From positions 4,927,927-4,991,926 of the forward strand of contig JAGGNK010010892.1 of the NCBI GenBank assembly GCA_017590115.1: a stretch of 64,000 nucleotides of DNA. The letters are read 5' to 3'. Below, piece by piece: positions 58,086 to 64,000 of this stretch. The stretch's first letter is position 1. The number at the start of each line of letters is the position of its first letter. The notes below the pieces were generated by a model. It did not search any database and had not been told where the DNA came from. It saw only the letters and a program-made list of their open reading frames with translations. Both the position numbers and the translations under genes were made by a program. Origin of the DNA: Montifringilla adamsi (taxonomy: Eukaryota > Chordata > Aves > Passeriformes > Passeridae).

Positions 58086-58664
58086 GCAGCAGCAAATGCA
58101 TTTGAGTTTCACTGGCTTCTGCTGCTGCTTCCAGACCAAAATCTTGGAAACTAGAACTTTTCTAGTGGAAATTTATTTTTGATTTGGTTGATGTATTCAG
58201 ATTTAAAAGAGGAACACTCCAAAGTAAGATGAAATTTCTTATGAAGAAAGAAACTGGTGCCAAAAAAATGCTTTTCCAAAGCCAGTGGCAGCTGTTTAAG
58301 TTAGAATCACTGAAAGAAACAGGATCATTTTCTGGTTTTCTTTGCTCTGAGTTTTCTTTTCTCTTATGTTTCAGTTTCAAAGAAGGGAAAAAAAACCCAA
58401 CAGTGTCTGTCTGGCTTCAGGCACATCTGGGAATTCACAGCTAACTGCAAGGTGCCCTTTGCCCAAAGATATTTATGGAATAATATTGCTGGGGAGCCAA
58501 GAGCACAGGGCATGGCCCTTCTCTCTGCCCCCATGTCCTGCTCTGCACCACCAGGGGAAGACACCTTACCAACCACCTGGAGGTGTTCAGCCATAGAAAA
58601 CCTCCACATTGATTTCCTTGGCCTGTTTGGAACCCCACAGCATCAACAGCCCTTTGCAGTACCC
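58086..58664. other. Unique sequence without a recognised feature
   Basis: No repeat or exon was recognised. Overlapping frames on both strands are not convincing. Confidence 0.5.
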
Positions 58665-59109
58665 TGTTCACTGTTGTGGTGCACCAGTTTAGTTGTTCTC
58701 TTGCACTGGGTGATTGGGAATTTGCACAGAATAGTTTTGTATTGCACTGTATAGCTTATTTTATATCACGTGGTTTGTTACCCCGTTTCCCCATCACATG
58801 GTCTTTCCCTCACCTGTCCAGGTACCCCCTGGTGGTATCTCCCCTGGGTTACCCCTCCCCTCGCCACTCCTCACTGGTGTCCCATTGGCTGTGGACCTCT
58901 CCCTCTGTCCCCATCCCGGGGGGTATAAAAGCTCCCTGCTGCCAGGAAACTCCCTCTTTTTTCTCCTATGGGTTTGTCCGCCTGCTGTGTGTCTTGGAAT
59001 AAAGGACAACGTTTCCCACGTGGAGGAGAGTGCTTCTCTAATCTTTTACCTTTGTCTATGAAGTCTCGTGTGGGCAAGGGTCTATAGCCAGCCAGAGTGG
59101 ACCCCAACA
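58665..59109 (+). mobile_element. Endogenous-retrovirus LTR, sense
   Basis: A GGGGTATAAAAGCTCC TATA box (58924-58930) is followed 70 bases later by AATAAA (58998-59003) and then a U5-like segment ending CCCCAACA (59109). The CCCATTGGC at about 58881 is a CCAAT-box-like word at the expected distance upstream. The 5' edge is approximate and no target duplication was found. The element is promoter-like in layout, so it may still start transcription. Confidence 0.75.
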
Positions 59110-59137
59110 GCCCAGGAAACACGTTCCTTCAGTTCAC

Positions 59138-59295
59138 AGAATTCACAGGATCACTGGGTTGGAAGAGACCTTAAAGGACATCGAGTCCAACTCAACCCCA
59201 ACCCCTCAACTAAACCCTGGCACACAGTGCCACATCCAGGCTTTGTTAAACACACCCAGGGATGGGGACTGCACCACCTCCCCGGGCAGCCATTC
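59138..59295 (-). mobile_element. CR1 LINE 3' tail, antisense
   Basis: AATTCACAGGATCACTGGG, GGAAGAGACCTTAAAGGAC, CATCGAGTCCAACTC and ACCCAGGGATGGGGACTGC show a reverse-complemented CR1 end. It breaks at CAGCCATTCCAATG. Confidence 0.92.
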
Positions 59296-59337
59296 CAATG
59301 TTACAGCATTAAAAATTCCAATGTTACAGCATTAAAA
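59292..59337. repeat. 23-bp perfect tandem duplication at a CR1 edge
   Basis: The 23 bases from ATTCCAATGTTACAG to ATTAAAA occur twice (59292-59314 and 59315-59337). The first unit overlaps the point where CR1 similarity stops. Confidence 0.95.
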
Positions 59338-59339
59338 AT

Positions 59340-61334
59340 GCAGCTTACTGTCTCCCCCTGACAGAGCACCCAAATCCGGGGCCAGAGCAGCCCAAAGTGG
59401 GCAGATGAAGCAGAAAAGGAGCTATTTTTGTGTAAATACACTGTTTAGTCTGTTGGGTCCCACTGAAGTGAGTGGAAGAATGCCTTGGTCTGTTCGAACT
59501 GGGGGGTAAGTCCAGGCTGGGGGCAGGGGTGTCACCACAGCAGCAGTTCCCTGCTGGATCCCTCATGGATCAAAGTCAGGGATGTGCCTCCTCTCCCACT
59601 CCCACTGTCTGCCACCCTCCCTCGTTCCTGCTCCTTTCCCCTGTGCTGCTTCCTCCTTAGTCAGGAGTTGGTGATTTCCTGCTCCCGTCCTCCTTGGTGA
59701 GGACTCCAGGCTGCTTCACAAGGCTTCAAAGCCCCAAATCCTGGGAAAACACCTGCCTGGCTTAGTGGTCTCTCTTTAAATGAGGGTGGCTTATTGATGC
59801 CTCCAATACCTGCATCACAGAAGGGGAAGACTCCAGATTTCTCCAACAAATCTCAGGCAAAACACACTCTACAGTTTTTTTTAGAAGATATTCTCCAAGT
59901 CAGAGAAATGCAGAGCTGGGACTGGAGCATTCCCAATGCTGTACCCAGAGAGAAAACCCAGACAGTAACACAGTGACACGTGTTTAACCTCACAACAGGT
60001 GGTGTCACCCGGACTATTCTTTCCGAAGGCAAAAATCCAGGAGAAAAAGCAAATGCAGGGAAGTGCTGGTGTGACTGTGCCTCAAGGGACAGCCCCGAGG
60101 CAGAGAAACACCAAGGGCAGCAGGAAAAGCTTTTCCAGCAGCACATCCCTGTGTGGGGAGGGCTGACCCCACTGCTTCTGTCACTGCAGGTGCACTCAGG
60201 GCTCCTGCTCGTCCAGCTTGCCAAAATCCCTCTGTGCAAGGTCGCTGAACATCCCCCAGCAGGAGAAACTTTTTCTCATCAGTAACTTGGCTTAAGTTCA
60301 GACACAGAACCCGGGGGACAACAGCATCAGCTTTAACTAGCTCGAGTGAAATAAATTCAAGCCTAAATCTCATTTTTAGTCATCTGGATCATCCAATTCC
60401 CCTCAGCTCTGCAGATGAATCAATCTCCCAAAGCCCATGTAACCTCTGGCAGGGAGGGTAAGAAGGTCTGGAGAGCTCTCCCGTGCCATTATCCCTTTGA
60501 ATCTGTCTGGGATTAAAGGAACCTCTCCAATAATACTTCTGAGCACTCTGTCTCTGCATTAAGCCCTCTGCTATTTTCTCACACACGTGTTTATTTGTTT
60601 AGTCCTCTAAATTCAGAACACAAACTTCTGCCTTGGCTCATCCTCTGTCCCCATCCCTGGGACATGGCCGTGACAGAGTCCTGCGGAGGAGCAGAGCCAG
60701 GAACTCTGCTGGGGCACAGTCCTGCACCTCTGACAGATTGCTGTGCTCAAAATAAGACCCAACCCAGCCCTGCAGAGCAGCCCCTGTGCCCAGGGTGCCA
60801 CATTTCCTGATTAAGACAAGAAATGGCTGCAAGCAGACTGTTCCAATGCCAGAATTTCTCTCTTTTTTTGCATGGAGCACATGGTAGCCCCCAGCCCTGC
60901 CCTTCCCACCCTCCCTCCCCAGTGCCTCTTCCTGGGCAGGAGGCCCAGGGTGGCTGCAGGGCACCAGGGTCTGCCTGGAGCAGGCAGAGGAGAGCAGGCC
61001 ATGGAGCTGAGCCAGACAGGAGGCTCAGCTGGACAGTCATTAGCCTGCGTGTACATCCTAATTAATCATACCAGGTGTGAATAATTAATAATAGCTAATG
61101 GTGTGTCTCCCAGCAGAGGAGTCTGTACATTCCCTGGATCTGACCATGCCTCCCCCACACTCCAGCTGGTACCCAGTGTTATTCCAGAATAATCTGAGTC
61201 TTCCCAACACACCAAACAGGCAGCTCTGTTTTCCATCCCCCAGCTGCTCATGGGCTTCCATCCAAATCTGGATAAATCTGTCCTGTAGCAACAGGACAAG
61301 GAGTTCTAAACAAAACCAGAGTCGATTTAGACAA
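59340..61334. other. Unique sequence, 2 kb without a recognised gene
   Basis: No repeat family was recognised. Frames of up to 128 codons overlap on both strands without coding signs. Confidence 0.5.
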
Positions 61335-61532
61335 GGAAGAAGAAGGTTTTTGCAGTGAGGGTGGTGAGGCCTGGCACAGGTTGCCCAGACAAGCAGTGGA
61401 TTCCCCATCCTTTGGAACAATCAAGGTCAGGTTGCTCTGGGCAGCCTCACAAATTGAATTTAGCTCTGCTCACTGCAAGTGGCTGGGAGAAGATGGCTCT
61501 AAAGGTCCCTCCCAAACCATTCTGTTTCCTGC
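61335..61532 (+). mobile_element. CR1 LINE 3' tail, sense, diverged
   Basis: GAGGGTGGTGAGGCCTGGC, AGGTTGCCCAGACAAGCAG, CAAGGTCAGGTTGCTCTGGG and AAAGGTCCCTCCCAAACCATTCTG are CR1 3' blocks in the sense direction. Confidence 0.82.
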
Positions 61533-61639
61533 ATTTCTTGCTGGATGGGGGTGCAGCACAAGTGTGACTTGTCCCCACTTCAGCCCTTGTCCCTCCTCTG
61601 GAGAATCCTGGCAGCCCTCACTGGGGCCACAGGAATAAT

Positions 61640-62150
61640 CCCACCCTCCCAAGGTTAATTAGGTAAAAGAACAACATGCAAAGGGTTATTTTGTTACAAC
61701 CTCAGTCGTTTGTGTAATTAATAATGGAAAATGACACCTCATTAGCCTTTGAGGAGGGGAAAGGTGCAGAATTTTGTTGAAGGCACAAAAGGAGCATCAG
61801 CCTTTCAAAAGGCAGCAGTGTTTAGCACAATCCATTTGAAGCTGAGCTATCCGAGATGTGCAATGTTGTTTTACAAAACTCCAAATGAGTATTCCTGCCA
61901 TTGTAAAACACATCAGGATCTTTGTTCTGCCTTTAATCTGTCAGTTCACCTTCACGAATTTAATGAACTCGTCTGGGTTACAAAATGTTTTATTCAAGAC
62001 AAAGGCTGATATTATCATTTAAGATGGAAATCCTAAACTAATAGAAGCTGAAGTTGATAATAAAACAGCAATTAATCCACATTGAGAGTAACAAAAATTA
62101 ACAAACTGCTGTTCAAATATTTATAGCAGGAAAGTTCTGTTCCTTGCTCA
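61640..62150. promoter_or_regulatory. AT-rich non-repetitive block, possible conserved element
   Basis: GGTTAATTAGG, GTGTAATTAATAATGG and CCTCATTAGCC words, and a long stretch of balanced AT-rich DNA (61780-62000) that stays open on the plus strand for 87 codons without protein-like content. The composition suggests a conserved non-coding element, but this cannot be tested here. Confidence 0.22.
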
Positions 62151-62262
62151 TTGATGTTGGCTGACTTTGAAAGTACAACCCCAGCTCCTGTCAGGAGCTG
62201 CCAGGCATTGGCTGTGACAGAAACAGCCCCAGTGACAGCAGCAGCCACTTCCAGAGGGAAAT

Positions 62263-62415
62263 GCAGAATGTCCTGAGCTGGGAGGGACCCCCAGGATCAC
62301 CAGCCCAGCCCCAGCCCTGCCCAGACCCCCCAACAACCCCACCCTGGGCACCCCTGGCAGCGCTGTCCCAGCGCTCCTGGAGCCCTGGCAGCCTTTCCAT
62401 TGACCATTCCCTGGG
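62263..62415 (-). mobile_element. CR1 LINE 3' tail, antisense, second subfamily
   Basis: ATGTCCTGAGCTGGGAGGG, CCCCCAACAACCCCACCCTG and CAGCGCTCCTGGAGCCC match the subfamily at 31137-31360 and, inverted, 50370-50560. Confidence 0.9.
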
Positions 62416-62670
62416 GAACTTTCATTTCTAATGGACTCAGTTTTCCTCCTGCTGTTTGCTGCCCTGAATATTTCACCTCTTCTCCATTACAGCTGGAGAG
62501 CTGGGGCAGGAGGGCCAGGGAGAGGATTCCTGAAGACTGTAATTCTGCAGCTGGTGGGCTCCACTCCACCTCACTGCACTTGCCTGGCCTGATTTAAACA
62601 TTTGCTGTGCAATGCACTCAGAGCAACTTCATAACCCTGAGGACAGAGTCCTGTGTCTTGAGTTTTGCAG

Positions 62671-62771
62671 ACTCAGTGCAAAGAAAACCAGGAAGAAAGT
62701 GTCTGTACAGCCAGGAGCTGACCCTGGAGCTCAGCCTCATTCTGCTGTTGAAGGAGAGGCATCAGAAACAG
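62671..62771 (+). CDS. Candidate internal exon (101 nt), gene unknown
   Basis: TTGAGTTTTGCAG (AG at 62669-62670) precedes 101 bases ending in GAAACAG with a GTGCAC donor (62772). The frame that uses one leading base reads SAKKTRKKVSVQPGADPGAQ, then PHSAVEGEASETG, and leaves one base at the end. The basic start and the Pro/Ala/Glu-rich remainder look like a disordered protein segment. A second frame is also open across much of the interval, and the donor is not a strong consensus, so chance is a serious alternative. The phase pattern (1 + 99 + 1) equals that of the candidate at 8922-8992, so the two could not be spliced directly to each other. Confidence 0.25.
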
Positions 62772-63679
62772 GTGCACATATTAAAGAAATGGAATTATAT
62801 TAAGAACTCCATAAACTGGGCGGGTTAAAAAAGGTCCAGTTTCCATCTGCAAAGCAGAACCCAAGAAGAACCTTCCTGCCCAGAGCAGCTCCTCTGTTCC
62901 CCCCCCAGGGGCAGTTTCTTCCAGAAGCACTGGAGACACAGAGCTGGGAAGGGCTCCTTGGGTGCAGAAGTGGCTTCTGATGGCTCACAGCACCAGCAAC
63001 AGAGAGGGGAGAGGGGAGGCCATGGCTCCCAAAACCCTTCCCACCAAACCACCAGACTCAGCTGCTCCCTTCATTCCTTTGTGCCTCCTCCTGGATTATG
63101 GACCGCTCAATCCAAATCTCCAAGGCATTAAAAAAATCATCTGTGCACTCACAGCCCCTTCCCCAAACCCTCTGTGGGATCAGAAACGTGGGAAAAAAAA
63201 TGAGAGAGGGGGAAAAGAAGGTGACTGCAAACATTTGCAGTGGCTGCTCACCAAGGCATGCAGTCATTTCACCCCCACCACTGCTCCCAAGCCAAAGTTA
63301 AAATTAAAGCTGGCATGTCACTCTGCAGCCAGATGTGTTTCATAATACATGGGCAGGGTATATTTTATTAATTCTGGTGTTTTTGTAGATCTCTGTTTGC
63401 ATAAGTTTCATCCTCCTAAGAAGCTGCCTGGCTCTGTGTGTTGTGTGTTGTTTTTTTAATTTATATTTTTTCTTCCTGCGGGATGCTCTTACAGGCCACT
63501 GGGGTGATCTGAGCAGGTCCCACAGTGGGAGAGAGGGAAGAGAGTCCCAACAATCAGGCAGGGAATGTTGTTCTTGACATTGTGTGAGGCTTCTAAGCAC
63601 AGTCACCTCTGCCAGCCAGCAGTTTACAGCCTTCCCTCGACACCAGCCTAAACCTGATCCAGGATATTTAATATTTTCT
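62772..63679. other. Unique sequence without a recognised feature
   Basis: Short poly-T and poly-A runs (63186-63200, 63451-63475). No repeat or exon was recognised. Confidence 0.5.
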
Positions 63680-63789
63680 TTCAATAAGGCTTTTGGGAGT
63701 TGCTTATGGGATCTAACTGGTGAAGGGGAAACAAGAAGCAGGGAACTTTTTATTTCCCCTTCACCAGTTGGATCACAAACAGTATTGAA
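63680..63789. other. 22-bp inverted repeat (hairpin) inside a longer imperfect inverted repeat
   Basis: Arms 63710-63731 (GATCTAACTGGTGAAGGGG and following AAA) and 63753-63774 pair over 22 positions, with one T-G pair that would be a wobble in RNA, around a 21-base loop. Outside an asymmetric gap, TTCAATA (63680-63686) and TATTGAA (63783-63789) pair again. An AATAAA lies downstream at about 63810. No transposon ends were recognised. It could be a hairpin RNA, a decayed fold-back element or an LTR fragment. Confidence 0.88.
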
Positions 63790-64000
63790 TCCACTTGTCA
63801 AATGGGTCCAATAAAGAGTCTCTCATATTTTTTAAAGGGGCAAAACCCCATCTTTACCCAGGAAGCTTTCAGTGCTCTCCATGTTGGAAGAGGTGTGATA
63901 AAATCCCAATTCCCAGGGGCTGCTCTGCCCTCCTCATTCCTCTGTGGAACACATCCACCACCCAGACAGCCTTGGGGACAGGGAGAGGCAGCCAGGAGGG
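63790..64000. other. Unassigned right end of the window
   Basis: CCAATAAAGAGTCTC (63808-63822) contains a polyadenylation-type signal on the plus strand with no gene or LTR identified upstream. Nothing else was recognised. Confidence 0.4.

Noticed and set aside
1..64000. CRISPR array, bacterial operon, prophage or organellar DNA
   Set aside because: No regular spacer-repeat arrays, ribosome-binding sites or dense coding were found. The repeats are avian CR1 and LTR types throughout.

Overview
The window looks like an intergenic or intronic stretch of a songbird (passerine) nuclear genome. It carries many short, mostly 5'-truncated CR1 LINE tails in both orientations, with the typical avian 3' end (a 'ttggaagggacctt' type block followed by an ATTCTGTGA-like terminal repeat). 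It also carries about a dozen solitary endogenous-retrovirus LTRs of several families. I see no SINE family, and nothing bacterial, organellar or CRISPR-like. Two single-base Ns show that it comes from a gap-closed assembly.

No complete protein-coding gene is visible. The long open frames are chance frames through GC-rich or repeat DNA. Coding evidence is limited to three short plus-strand exon-like segments (3707-3763, 8922-8992, 62671-62771), each with an acceptor, a donor and an open frame, and one minus-strand coding-like frame (14589-14849) that abuts a small LTR. None could be assigned to a gene. They may be exons of one long-intron gene or chance.

Layout. 0-6.3 kb: pyrimidine tract, an LTR-like repeat with an exact 451-bp tandem duplication, an antisense CpG-rich LTR, a second copy of the first LTR family, and a sense CR1. 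6.3-15.6 kb: mostly unique, with a decayed CR1 reverse-transcriptase fragment, a (TTTTA)n array, a solo LTR with a 6-bp target duplication and a CA microsatellite inside it, an AT-rich block that may be regulatory, a mini-LTR with a 5-bp target duplication, and a sense CR1. 15.6-31 kb: mostly unique, with one 678-bp LTR and several CR1 tails. 31-46 kb: repeat-rich (LTRs, CR1s, minisatellites, both Ns). 46-52 kb: a duplicated 90-bp block, and two CR1 tails fused head to head around an A22CC array. 53-59.4 kb: a 504-bp tandem duplication at an LTR edge, a 19-bp perfect hairpin, two further LTRs and CR1s. 59.4-64 kb: mostly unique, ending with a 22-bp hairpin.

Nothing here amounts to a new multi-gene system. 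The observations most worth a second look are the two near-exact tandem duplications (real events or assembly artefacts), the two long-stem hairpins, the mini-LTR capping a coding-like frame, and the exon candidates. Repeat names rest on sequence recognition only, and boundaries without a target duplication are approximate.
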